DNA from: Clostridium_AD sp047624165
GTDB taxonomy: Bacteria > Bacillota > Clostridia > Clostridiales > Clostridiaceae
Direction: 5' to 3'
NCBI GenBank assembly: GCA_047624165.1
Contig: JBLHPD010000038.1
Location: 1-27,530 of the forward strand
DNA: 27,530 nt
The position numbers and the translations under genes are program-made. Under the pieces are notes generated by a model, which did not search any database, had not been told where the DNA came from, and saw only the letters and a list, made by a program, of their open reading frames with translations. This document shows positions 1 to 6,701 of this stretch, piece by piece. How positions within the stretch are numbered: the stretch's first letter is position 1; the number at the start of each line of letters is the position of its first letter.

Positions 1-133
1 CCAATCAAATTATATTATTAATCTCTCTGGTAGTATATTCGACATCGTATAGTCAATATCCTTTTTGACAATATAAGGGTTTTATTGATTTACAATGGCT
101 GAGTAGTAACTTAATTTGTTATATAATTATATA

Positions 134-173
134 TAAAAAAATAATCCCAGCAAAATTTCTTGCTGAAATTATT
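134..173 (-). terminator. Intrinsic terminator after tRNA-Gln
   Basis: Read on the minus strand, AATAAT-TT-CAGCAA pairs with TTGCTG-GG-ATTATT around a small loop (arms about 140-153 and 160-173), followed by a run of seven T. It lies 40 bases downstream of the tRNA-Gln 3' end, so it is the natural end of that transcript. The first 133 bases of the window show no gene. Confidence 0.75.
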
Positions 174-213
174 TATATTTATCATAATTATTCTATATTA
201 AAATTAAAATAAT

Positions 214-288
214 TGGCTGGGGTGGAAGGATTCGAACCTGCGAATGCCAGAGTCAGAGTCTAGTGCCTTACCACTTGGCTACACCCCA
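214..288 (-). tRNA. tRNA-Gln (anticodon CUG)
   Basis: A complete cloverleaf is readable on the minus strand: 7-bp acceptor stem (TGGGGTG with CACCCCA), D arm closed by GCC/GGC, anticodon stem CTAGA/TCTGG with loop CTCTGAC, T loop TTCGAAT, discriminator G and encoded CCA. Loop positions 34-36 are CTG, which reads CAG (Gln). The T stem has one C-T mismatch. A C34 glutamine tRNA is the minor isoacceptor in an AT-rich genome and supplements the UUG tRNA, which is not in this window. A hairpin terminator follows at 134-173. Confidence 0.93.
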
Positions 289-303
289 ATAAAAAAATAA
301 ATT

Positions 304-331
304 GTGACTCCTAGGTAAATTAAACCCTTGA
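304..331 (-). pseudogene. Remnant of tRNA-Glu 3' end (possible att repeat)
   Basis: These 28 bases match the 3' end of the intact tRNA-Glu gene (5600-5627, same orientation) at 24 of 28 positions; the first 12 bases (GTGACTCCTAGG on the plus strand) are identical. The match covers the acceptor 3' side, T arm and part of the variable region, then stops; the anticodon and D arms are missing. It lies only 15 bases upstream of tRNA-Gln. Either it is a decayed member of a former Glu-Gln tRNA pair, or it is the far-end repeat left by an element that integrated at the tRNA-Glu 3' end. The similarity is seen directly; the origin is inference. Confidence 0.7.
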
Positions 332-366
332 GTCTATAAAACGTTTTTTACATCTTTCTGTAGTCT

Positions 367-396
367 ACTATAACATAGATGCACCAACTTTTGCAA
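367..396 (-). promoter_or_regulatory. Candidate promoter for tRNA-Gln
   Basis: Minus-strand TTGCAA (391-396), an 18-base spacer and TATAGT (367-372) lie about 80 bases upstream of tRNA-Gln. It is the best sigma-A-like match in this stretch, but the -35 is only moderately good. The tRNA remnant at 304-331 would lie within the precursor transcript. Confidence 0.35.
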
Positions 397-476
397 GCAT
401 ATTTCCATCCTTCAAAGCTAGTTGATCTTTTTTCGCATCTTAAAAGTCCATAATCTATAAATTTATCTTATATCCC

Positions 477-823
477 CTACTCCAATAAAATGTCTTTTTT
501 TATAGCTTTAAATACAAGTTTTCCTGCTTTAATAGGCCTTTCTAATATAAATAAGTGTCCATAATACTTTAGTGAAATAAAGGTTCTCTTTTTAAAACAA
601 TTAATGGTTTTAACAACTTCTGCTTCACTGAAAAAAAATCATTTTCTCCTAGAAGTGCGATAATATTCTTGTTATTTTCTAGCATTATTTCATCTTTAGA
701 AATTTCATTCATGCTGTCACACTGCAAAAAATCAGAGTAGCAAGAACTAGATAAAACAGATATCCAATTTGGATTTAAACAATTAATATACCAAGGCGTC
801 CTAATTGTGCAATTCTTCTCCAA
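477..823 (-). pseudogene. Decayed alpha/beta-hydrolase C-terminus (frameshift)
   Basis: The reading frame beginning near 823 contains IIALLGENDFF, typical of the strand that carries the acidic residue in alpha/beta hydrolases. It then hits a stop at 569. Shifting one base inside the T8 run (plus-strand A8, 634-641 region) restores a continuous frame that ends at 477 and contains YGHLFILERP, which resembles the catalytic-histidine region near the end of this fold. An in-frame stop lies nine codons upstream of the only start candidate (TTG), and no N-terminal half or nucleophile elbow is present. So this is most likely the 3' half of a broken hydrolase gene. The family call rests on two short motifs and is moderate. 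It lies between tRNA-Gln and the arsenic operon terminator. Confidence 0.5.
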
Positions 824-869
824 TAATGAAATAATAGGTTATACTAACAGGTACCTATTTAATATAAAT

Positions 870-903
870 AAAAACATCCAATACTATAAATTGGATGTTT
901 TTA
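870..903 (-). terminator. Terminator of the arsenic operon
   Basis: A perfect 12-bp stem, AAAACATCCAAT with ATTGGATGTTTT, around a 7-base loop, with T-rich flanks on both strands. It lies 63 bases past the arsA stop codon. The symmetry means it could also act on plus-strand transcripts. Confidence 0.8.
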
Positions 904-965
904 TTTTAATGATCTTATTTTTACTTCGCATTCATTTTCGACATTGAATGGTGTTTGATAAATTC

Positions 966-2708
966 TTATACTAATAATTCTTTTAGCTTATCACCTTTAA
1001 TTTCATCAGGACTCCAAGCAATTACAGCAAATTTACCATTTGCATGTGAATCAACCTTGTTAATCCATTCAATTTCGTTGCTTGCCTTTGCAGACAGCAA
1101 TTTATTGGTTGTACCTGTCGCATGTAGTGATGAGTTTATAACCCACCATTTTGTAGCAATCTTTGCACGTACTAAATCTTCTTCAAGGCGCATTGCTTCA
1201 TATACAGGTGTAGCTTCAGCAAGAGTTACAATAATGACTTCAGTTTCATCAACATTACGGAGCCTTGGCAACAGTTTTTTCACAGATTCCGGAATATCAC
1301 CTTGTGAGCGCTTAATTTCTAGGTTATAGCTTTGAGTAGAATCAAGTAACAAGAGAGTATGCCCTGTTGGAGCGGTATCTACCACAACAATTTGATCTTC
1401 CGCCTTATCTACTATTTGTGCAAAGGCTCTAAACACAGCAATCTCCTGTGTGCATGGAGAGCGTAGGTCCTCTTCAACATAATCAATATCCTCATCAGTC
1501 ATGGTTTCTCTAGCCTTAGAAAGCACTTCTTTCTTATATTTTTCTAGCTCAGCCTGCTCATCAATGTGACTCATTGTTATATTACTACTTTCATTAATGA
1601 TATATTTAAGATGAGCCGCAGGATCAGTTGTGGTAAGGTGTACCTTCTTGCCCTTTGCAGATAATCCTAGTGCAATAGCAGCTGCAATGGTAGTTTTACC
1701 TACTCCGCCCTTGCCCATAGTGAAGATTACCTTTTTATTGCTTTTGTATAAGTCCTCAATGATATCTTTAAGCTGAGGAATGGTTTCTGATTTTATCTTT
1801 TCACTGCATGCATTATAATTATCTTTGGTAAGCAGTGCCCTCACATTTTCCATCCCTGTTATATTGTATGCTCTTAATGGTACCATGTAGGTTGTAATTC
1901 CCTGTAACCCCTGGGGCATTTCCTTGAGTGATTTTTGTTGTTTTCTATACAGACTTTCGGATACGTTATCATCATAAGAGCTCATCACACCATTTATAAT
2001 CATGGTTTGATTGTTTACTCCGATATCTGAAAGTTCTTTTGATGCTCTTTCTGCTTCTTTGAGAGGTGTCATTTCAGGCCGAGAAATAAGCATAAGTGTT
2101 GTTAATTCCCCATTCCCTAAGGTTTCTACTGCCTTTTTATAGATTTCTCTTTTACTCTCCAGACCAGAAAGCTGACCTAAGCAGGATGCACCATGTGTGT
2201 TTTCACTAATAAAATTACTCCACGCTGATGGTAACTGAAGCATTCTTAGTGTATGACCAGTAGGCGCAGTATCAAATATAATATGGTCGTATCCTTCCTG
2301 AACCACTTCATCTGTAATGAATTTTGAAAATTCATTGAAGGCTGCAATCTCAACTGTACATGATCCAGAAAGCTGTTCTTCCATATTATTAAGCACAGCA
2401 TCAGGTAGTTTGCCACGGTAAGGAGAAATGACACTCTCTCTGTGTTCTGCAGCTGCCTTTATTGGATCTAGATTAGCAACAACAAGATTTGGCACCTCCT
2501 TGATTGGTATACCCTTATTTGTAAGTTCAGTATTAAAAACATCCTGAAGATTTGATGCAGGATCAGTACTTATAAGAAGTACTTTTTTTCCTCTATCAGC
2601 AAGGTTAACAGCTGTTGCACAGGCTGTTGAAGTCTTGCCTACGCCGCCTTTGCCTGTATAAAATAAATATTTTGTAAGCTTAATATTCTGTGGATTAAAA
2701 ATTTCCAA
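966..2708 (-). CDS. arsA: ArsA arsenite-efflux ATPase
   Basis: 580 residues, the usual length of a two-domain ArsA. It couples ATP hydrolysis to arsenite extrusion, normally with ArsB or ACR3. Each half carries a deviant P-loop, GKGGVGKT, at residues 19-26 and 332-339, and a DTAPTGHT signature at about 146-153 and 444-451. Three cysteines in conserved contexts, C117 (SGSCT), C176 (GASCLG) and C419 (SPCT), correspond to the metalloid-site cysteines known as C113, C172 and C422 in the E. coli plasmid protein. The start is TTG at 2706-2708, chosen because AGGAGG lies 9 bases upstream and no ATG fits. It is the last gene of the operon, 99 bases after arsD, with a hairpin in that gap. Confidence 0.95.
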   Translation of the reverse strand: MEIFNPQNIKLTKYLFYTGKGGVGKTSTACATAVNLADRGKKVLLISTDPASNLQDVFNTELTNKGIPIKEVPNLVVANLDPIKAAAEHRESVISPYRGKLPDAVLNNMEEQLSGSCTVEIAAFNEFSKFITDEVVQEGYDHIIFDTAPTGHTLRMLQLPSAWSNFISENTHGASCLGQLSGLESKREIYKKAVETLGNGELTTLMLISRPEMTPLKEAERASKELSDIGVNNQTMIINGVMSSYDDNVSESLYRKQQKSLKEMPQGLQGITTYMVPLRAYNITGMENVRALLTKDNYNACSEKIKSETIPQLKDIIEDLYKSNKKVIFTMGKGGVGKTTIAAAIALGLSAKGKKVHLTTTDPAAHLKYIINESSNITMSHIDEQAELEKYKKEVLSKARETMTDEDIDYVEEDLRSPCTQEIAVFRAFAQIVDKAEDQIVVVDTAPTGHTLLLLDSTQSYNLEIKRSQGDIPESVKKLLPRLRNVDETEVIIVTLAEATPVYEAMRLEEDLVRAKIATKWWVINSSLHATGTTNKLLSAKASNEIEWINKVDSHANGKFAVIAWSPDEIKGDKLKELLV

Positions 2709-2744
2709 TTTTAATTACCTCCTGTTTTATTATCTATTAATTTT

Positions 2745-2783
2745 AAATACCAAACCACTCCATAAAGGATTGGTTTGGTATTT
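2745..2783 (-). other. Intercistronic hairpin between arsD and arsA
   Basis: A perfect 13-bp inverted repeat (AAATACCAAACCA with TGGTTTGGTATTT; loop of 13 bases) lies between the arsD stop and the arsA Shine-Dalgarno. On the coding strand it is followed by TAAAATTAATAG rather than a clean T run, so it is a poor intrinsic terminator. It is better read as a partial terminator or an RNA-stabilising/processing structure that separates arsD and arsA expression. Confidence 0.6.
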
Positions 2784-2807
2784 AAGTAATTCTCTTGGAT
2801 TACAGTA

Positions 2808-3203
2808 CTAGCAGCAGTTTCCGCCTGAGCAACCACATCCGCCTGATTTAGGAGCCACTTTTATTTTAAAGCTCTTAGGTTTTTCGCCTAAGAAGCTCAT
2901 TGGAACATTTAGAAGTTTTACTAATTCTTCATTTGTTGGATATTTACTTGTTAACACGATTTCACCATCTAAAACAGTAATTGGCAACTCATCGACGCCT
3001 TTTCCGTTTATAAAATTATTTACTACTTTGTTTGTTACAAACTCTTGTGGTGAACTTGAGAGATTAAACCTATCCACCTCAACACCATTCCTCTTTAGTG
3101 AACTAAGGACAGTTGAAATCCTTAAAAGCTCAGGGTCAACACCTACTCCACAAAGACCTGTAGAGCAACACATTGCAGTTTCAAATATTTGCATTTTTTT
3201 CAT
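2808..3203 (-). CDS. arsD: ArsD arsenite metallochaperone
   Basis: 131 residues. ArsD carries arsenite to ArsA and is also a weak repressor in some operons. From the chosen ATG, the cysteine pair C12-C13 and C18 fall at the same positions as in the plasmid R773 protein, which supports this start. Further cysteines sit at the tail, C123, C125 and the terminal pair C130-C131, comparable to the C-terminal vicinal pairs of other ArsD proteins. GGAGAG lies 7 bases before the ATG at 3201-3203; a longer TTG-initiated frame would place its start codon inside that Shine-Dalgarno and was rejected. The gene lies between acr3 and arsA, the usual arsD-arsA pairing, and the central part has a thioredoxin-like ELPITVLDGEIV segment. 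Confidence 0.93.
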   Translation of the reverse strand: MKKMQIFETAMCCSTGLCGVGVDPELLRISTVLSSLKRNGVEVDRFNLSSSPQEFVTNKVVNNFINGKGVDELPITVLDGEIVLTSKYPTNEELVKLLNVPMSFLGEKPKSFKIKVAPKSGGCGCSGGNCC

Positions 3204-3285
3204 TAATAATCTCTCCAATCATTTTTTATTACTTTAATACTTTTAGCATTTTTAATATTTTTAATACTTTTAATACACGTAATTA

Positions 3286-4350
3286 TCATTTATTAAGAGC
3301 TTCTCGTTGTGGAAACCAATTTGTAGTATTATTTACTATTTTTACAAGAATCAGCATTACTGGCACTTCAGTTAATACCCCTACAACTGTAGCAAGAGCT
3401 GCTGGTGAGTCCATACCGAACAGTGCAATGGCAACGGCAACTGATAGTTCAAAAAAGTTTGATGCTCCAATCATTGCAGCGGGTGCAGCAATATCATGTG
3501 GGAGCTTTACCTTTTTAGCTGCTAAATATGCAATAAAGAAAATCAAAAATGTTTGAATAGTTAATGGTACGGCAATCAGTAAAATATGCAGTGGATTGTT
3601 TATTATAGTTTCTCCTTGGAATGAAAATAACAATACCAACATAAGTAATAAGCCAACAGTAGTTAAATTATCAAATTTTTTGAGGAAAGTATTTTCAAAA
3701 TACTCGAGTCCTCTTTTCTTTGTTACCGTAATTCTAGTTAGTATTCCACCAGCCAAAGGAATAACAACAAATAAAACTACTGATAAAATCAGTGTGTTCC
3801 AAGGAACAGTTATGTTGCTGACCCCTAAAAGAAATTTCACGATGGGGATAAATGCAACCAATATAATTAAATCATTGGTAGCTACTTGCACAACTGTATA
3901 TGCAGGATTACCTTTGGTAAGTGTACTCCACACAAATACCATAGCAGTACAAGGAGCTGCTCCTAGCAAAATAGTTCCTGCTAGATATTGAGTTGCAAGC
4001 TCCGGTGCGATAAATGATTTGAATATTACAAAAAAGAAAAATGATGATATTGCATACATTGTAAATGGCTTTATAAGCCAATTTGTTATCCATGTTATAT
4101 ACAAACCCTTAGGTTCTTTTCTAACATTCTTAATGCTCTGGAAGTCTACTTTCATCATCATTGGATAAATCATTACCCAAATAAGTATAGCTGTAGGTAT
4201 GGAAACCTTCGCATACTCAAATTGATTTAAAAATTCAGGAATTCCTGGAATAAACTTGCCAATAAGCACGCCTACAACCATACAAATCGCTACCCAAACC
4301 GTTAAGTACCTCGCGAAGAATTCAATCTGAGGTGTTTTTACTTCACTCAT
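3286..4350 (-). CDS. acr3: ACR3-family arsenite efflux permease
   Basis: 354 residues with about ten hydrophobic segments, the size and topology of ACR3 (BART superfamily) rather than the unrelated ArsB. It exports As(III) across the cell membrane and can work alone or with ArsA. The segment GAAPCTAMVFVWS places C134 where ACR3 carries its essential cysteine in the fourth helix. ASNFFELSVAVA (E301) and VLTEVP (E328) match the conserved region of helices nine and ten. The ATG follows AGGAG by 8 bases. It starts 12 bases after the arsR stop, so the two are cotranscribed. The 80-base spacer to arsD is AT-rich and holds imperfect TATTAAAA repeats. Confidence 0.94.
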   Translation of the reverse strand: MSEVKTPQIEFFARYLTVWVAICMVVGVLIGKFIPGIPEFLNQFEYAKVSIPTAILIWVMIYPMMMKVDFQSIKNVRKEPKGLYITWITNWLIKPFTMYAISSFFFFVIFKSFIAPELATQYLAGTILLGAAPCTAMVFVWSTLTKGNPAYTVVQVATNDLIILVAFIPIVKFLLGVSNITVPWNTLILSVVLFVVIPLAGGILTRITVTKKRGLEYFENTFLKKFDNLTTVGLLLMLVLLFSFQGETIINNPLHILLIAVPLTIQTFLIFFIAYLAAKKVKLPHDIAAPAAMIGASNFFELSVAVAIALFGMDSPAALATVVGVLTEVPVMLILVKIVNNTTNWFPQREALNK

Positions 4351-4362
4351 AATTAATCACTC

Positions 4363-4767
4363 CTAATTTCTTAATAATTTTATATTTACTATACCGCCAC
4401 TTTCTAAAATACTTTTCTCAGCTTCAATGTTTTCGCAATTTATATTGTTTTCTTTGAAATATACTAACTTCTTACTATCATGTGAACACTTGTCTATTTT
4501 ATTCATTTCATTTTCTAGTATTTCCTTAATAAATCCATAATTACTTATAGTTTCGTTATTTATTGTATAATATACAAACTGAGCCTTTTTATAGCTTTTG
4601 ATAATCTTTGCAGAATTTAGCCTTGTAAGATGCCTTGAAACATTTGATTGATTTAATTCTAAAATACTTTCAATTTCACAAACACAAAGTTCTCCATCTT
4701 TTAATAGATTTAATATTCTAATTCTGTTTTCATCCCCTAGTACTTTTAAAATTTCAACTATCTCCAT
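4363..4767 (-). CDS. arsR: ArsR-family arsenite-responsive repressor
   Basis: 134 residues with a winged helix-turn-helix typical of ArsR/SmtB. The metalloid site is ELCVCEIE (C28 and C30), followed by the recognition region LNQSNVSRHLTRL. Arsenite binding to such cysteines releases the repressor from operon DNA. The C-terminal 35 residues are longer than in the minimal family member and include two more cysteines (KCSH and INCEN). The start ATG is preceded by AAAGGA 9 bases upstream. It is the second gene of the operon, 51 bases after arsC and 12 bases before acr3. The control region is probably upstream of arsC, because no separate strong promoter is seen in the short gap before arsR. Confidence 0.93.
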   Translation of the reverse strand: MEIVEILKVLGDENRIRILNLLKDGELCVCEIESILELNQSNVSRHLTRLNSAKIIKSYKKAQFVYYTINNETISNYGFIKEILENEMNKIDKCSHDSKKLVYFKENNINCENIEAEKSILESGGIVNIKLLRN

Positions 4768-4818
4768 AAATTCATGTCCTTTCTGTATTATTAGTTGATA
4801 GTTAATAGAAAGATACCA

Positions 4819-5247
4819 CTACCACTCCACTTCTCCACTTAAATCAATTTCATTATTTTCAATTCTTTTCTTTAAATCTTTAATTTTTTCTTCTATTATT
4901 TTTGCTGTCTTTATAAATTCTAGGTCAGATTTTCCAGTAGGGTCATCTAATCCCCAATCTTCTTCATGCCTGTGAGCCATTAATGGACAAACTACATTAC
5001 ATCCCATTTTTATTACAATATCAGCTTCTGGTATATCGTCAATTAATTTCGATGTATGAGTTTCATTCATGTCTACTTTATATAAATCCTTTATTATTTT
5101 CACCGCATCTTGATTAATTTGAGGCTTAGTTTCAGTACCTGCTGAATAAGATTCAAACACCTCTTGCCCAAACATCTTTCCCAGTGCTTCTGCCATCTGT
5201 GATCTACAAGAATTGTGAACACATATAAATGCTACCTTTGGTTTCAT
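4819..5247 (-). CDS. arsC: Arsenate reductase, thioredoxin-coupled (LMW-PTP fold)
   Basis: 142 residues. It reduces As(V) to As(III), which ACR3/ArsA then exports. The phosphatase-type loop C9-VHNSC-R15-S (CX5R) binds arsenate, and C83 and C88 (MGCNVVCP) form the redox relay that marks the thioredoxin-coupled class known from Staphylococcus pI258 and Bacillus. WGLDDPTG carries the conserved acid-base aspartate region (D101-D102). The ATG at 5245-5247 is chosen because GGGAGG lies 8 bases upstream; an upstream in-frame extension to 5319 lacks a ribosome site and the family motif would start too late. It is the first gene of the arsenic operon, about 75 bases from a near-consensus promoter. Confidence 0.95.
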   Translation of the reverse strand: MKPKVAFICVHNSCRSQMAEALGKMFGQEVFESYSAGTETKPQINQDAVKIIKDLYKVDMNETHTSKLIDDIPEADIVIKMGCNVVCPLMAHRHEEDWGLDDPTGKSDLEFIKTAKIIEEKIKDLKKRIENNEIDLSGEVEW

Positions 5248-5329
5248 AAAATAATCCTCCCTTTTGTTATATGTAATAGTTTTGCGTTTAAAAGACACTT
5301 TGTATATTCTTATATTCATCTATAATCAT

Positions 5330-5358
5330 ATTGTAATATTAACTACTTATTTTGTCAA
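5330..5358 (-). promoter_or_regulatory. Promoter of the arsenic operon
   Basis: TTGACA (5353-5358), a 17-base spacer, and TACAAT (5330-5335) on the minus strand: one mismatch from the sigma-A consensus. The predicted start near 5323 lies about 75 bases before arsC. Such a strong promoter fits an operon held down by ArsR, but I cannot assign a convincing ArsR inverted repeat here. Confidence 0.8.
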
Positions 5359-5426
5359 CACATTATTAGAATTATATCCCTTTTTTAAGCCTTTAATATT
5401 ACATCGTTATAAAATTAAAAATATAA

Positions 5427-5464
5427 AAAAATTGCTGTATACTAAATAAGTACACAGCAATTTT
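5427..5464 (-). terminator. Second terminator-like hairpin upstream of the arsenic promoter
   Basis: AAAATTGCTGT-A-TACT pairs with AGTA-C-ACAGCAATTTT (one A-C mismatch, loop AAATA). On the minus strand it is followed by a T-rich tail. It separates the tRNA-Glu unit from the arsenic promoter. No gene between it and the tRNA terminator explains it, so it may insulate the operon or be a remnant. Confidence 0.65.
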
Positions 5465-5545
5465 CATTTTAATTTCAATGGTTGATAGTTTTATATCATT
5501 CCAAACCTTTCTGAAACATATGTGTTGAAATTGAGGAAAATAAAA

Positions 5546-5583
5546 ATATAGCAGATTTTACATTTCTGTAAATCCTGCTATAT
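5546..5583 (-). terminator. Terminator of tRNA-Glu
   Basis: A strong minus-strand hairpin: ATATAGCAGGATTTACA pairs with TGTAAAATCTGCTATAT (one mismatch, 4-base loop) and is followed by TTTTTATTTT. It begins 15 bases after the tRNA-Glu 3' end. Confidence 0.85.
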
Positions 5584-5597
5584 AAGCGTTTATGTTT

Positions 5598-5672
5598 TGG
5601 TGACTCCTAGGGGAATTGAACCCCTGATTCCACCGTGAGAGGGTGGTGTCTTAACCTCTTGACCAAGGAGCC
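5598..5672 (-). tRNA. tRNA-Glu (anticodon CUC)
   Basis: A full cloverleaf on the minus strand: acceptor GGCTCCT with AGGAGTC, anticodon stem CCACC/GGTGG with loop CTCTCAC, T arm AGGGG-TTCAATT-CCCCT, and encoded CCA. The anticodon CTC reads GAG. This is the G-ending isoacceptor; the main UUC tRNA is not in this window. It has its own promoter (5698-5726) and terminator (5546-5583). A degenerate copy of its 3' end lies at 304-331. Confidence 0.95.
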
Positions 5673-5697
5673 TTATAAATTTTTCACTACGAGATAT

Positions 5698-5726
5698 AGT
5701 ATATCCTTTTATATAGTATAAGTCAA
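5698..5726 (-). promoter_or_regulatory. Promoter of tRNA-Glu
   Basis: Minus-strand TTGACT (5721-5726), a 17-base spacer and TATACT (5698-5703), placed about 25 bases upstream of the mature tRNA 5' end. Near-consensus sigma-A site. Confidence 0.8.
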
Positions 5727-5783
5727 ATAGGTATATTAAATAGGTAATCAACCAATCATTATAAATTGAAATTTTACTTTTTA

Positions 5784-5820
5784 TAAAAAATAGGGAATAC
5801 AGCTCTACTGCAAACCCTAT
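5784..5820 (-). terminator. Terminator of the SASP gene
   Basis: On the minus strand ATAGGG...CAG pairs with CTG...CCCTAT across a small internal loop and is followed by a run of T. It starts 10 bases after the SASP stop codon. Confidence 0.75.
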
Positions 5821-5829
5821 CTACTATTA

Positions 5830-6012
5830 TTATAAATTTTTTTCGTATTGTTCTACCATTCTTTTAACCATTTCTCCACCAACTGAACCACATTGTCTTG
5901 ATGTCAAATCGCCATTATAGTCGGTAAAGCTTACTCCTAATTGATTTGCAGTTTCCATTTTAAATTTGTTTAATCCTGCTTTTGCTTCTGGTACTAAACT
6001 TCTGTATGACAT
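5830..6012 (-). CDS. Alpha/beta-type small acid-soluble spore protein
   Basis: 60 residues. These proteins coat and protect DNA in the dormant spore and are degraded by the GPR protease at germination. The family hallmarks are present: a GPR-type site around KMETANQLG (residues 18-26) and the C-terminal RQCGSVGGEMVKRMVE block (39-54). Cys41 in that block is unusual, since the position is commonly Asn in relatives I know. AGGAGG lies 9 bases before the ATG. The gene is monocistronic, with a hairpin terminator and a possible forespore promoter. Its presence shows that the organism makes endospores. Confidence 0.95.
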   Translation of the reverse strand: MSYRSLVPEAKAGLNKFKMETANQLGVSFTDYNGDLTSRQCGSVGGEMVKRMVEQYEKNL

Positions 6013-6054
6013 AATATTTGACCTCCTTTAAGTTAATTTATTTTGTTGTAATAA

Positions 6055-6084
6055 TATAATGTACATATTTAATATGTTTTATTA
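6055..6084 (-). promoter_or_regulatory. Candidate forespore (sigma-G/F type) promoter of SASP
   Basis: Minus-strand TAATA (6080-6084), an 18-base spacer and CATTATA (6055-6061) approximate the sigma-G pattern gHATR-N17/18-CATnHTA known from Bacillus. It lies about 45 bases before the SASP start. The -10 is good, the -35 lacks the G, and the gene type supports the reading. Confidence 0.45.
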
Positions 6085-6121
6085 CAATGTTTTGATGGTA
6101 ATCATGGTAAAAAAAGTATTG

Positions 6122-6415
6122 TTATATACTTTTCAATATAATGTAAATATCACCACTAACTTTTACCCTATTCTCACATACCCACTGTTCATCAAAACTC
6201 AACTTAAATACTTTTGAAAAGGAATAATAAAGATTTATTTTTTGATAGTAAATCTCTAATTCATAAAGATCTTTTAATAGACATTGTGGCTTTGAAATAA
6301 TTTCTCTTTTTGCTATGAACAACTCATCTACATAGTTTAAAAATGCATTCATCATCTTATCATTTGAAACATCAAAAGGAATTTTTAGGAGTCTCCATTG
6401 AATTCTTTCTTCCAA
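6122..6415 (-). CDS. Small protein of unknown function
   Basis: 97 residues, rich in aromatic and charged residues (for example IYYQKINLYYSFSKVFKL). I recognise no family. No signal peptide or clear membrane segment is visible; the pattern suggests a small helical cytosolic protein. No in-frame ATG exists near the front, so TTG at 6413-6415 is the best start, and there is no good Shine-Dalgarno; the frame is open about 10 codons further upstream. It begins 17 bases after the end of a frameshifted small gene (6432-6672), and the two probably formed one unit once. It may itself be a remnant. Downstream is the SASP promoter region. Confidence 0.4.
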   Translation of the reverse strand: MEERIQWRLLKIPFDVSNDKMMNAFLNYVDELFIAKREIISKPQCLLKDLYELEIYYQKINLYYSFSKVFKLSFDEQWVCENRVKVSGDIYIILKSI

Positions 6416-6431
6416 TTTGTAATGTCTTAAG

Positions 6432-6672
6432 TTATCTAACTATAATTTCGTACTCCTCACCGCAATCCTCTATTATTTCTATAAGCAATTCTTAACTCTT
6501 TTATAGTCTTTGAAATTCTCACTCTTAAACTCCTTTAATTCCTTTAGTTTTTTTTTACTGCTGCTTCATGTTCCCATAGTGCATTTGACTTAGTATGCTT
6601 TGCTATTTCTTGAATTTGAGCAAATTGGCTTTTTACTTTTTTAAAATTCCTTTCTATAGCTCTCTCTTTCAT
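6432..6672 (-). pseudogene. Small charged protein gene with two frameshifts
   Basis: The ATG at 6670-6672 has GGAGGG 5 bases upstream and starts a lysine/glutamate-rich frame, MKERAIERNFKKVKSQF..., that stops after 42 codons at 6544. At a run of nine A (plus-strand T9, 6548-6556) a one-base shift opens KKLKELKEFKSENFKDYKRV. Near the next GTTAAG a second shift opens ELLIEIIEDCGEEYEIIVR, ending at 6432. Put together, the frames make a protein of about 80 residues with a helical, coiled-coil-like composition. The good ribosome site and continuous composition argue for a once-real gene. A sequencing error could explain the A9 shift but not easily the second. I do not recognise the family. Confidence 0.5.
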
Positions 6673-6701
6673 TCTGTTCCCTCCAATATTAAGTAGATGG
6701 A

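Noticed and set aside
1..133. Possible gene end at the left edge
   Set aside because: All frames are soon interrupted and no motif or ribosome site is visible.
955..1329. 124-codon plus-strand frame opposite arsA
   Set aside because: It is the complement of a well-supported arsA, has no ribosome site and no recognisable motif.
3236..3280. Direct repeats of TATTAAAA between acr3 and arsD
   Set aside because: Short, imperfect and low-complexity; not distinguishable from AT-rich spacer DNA.
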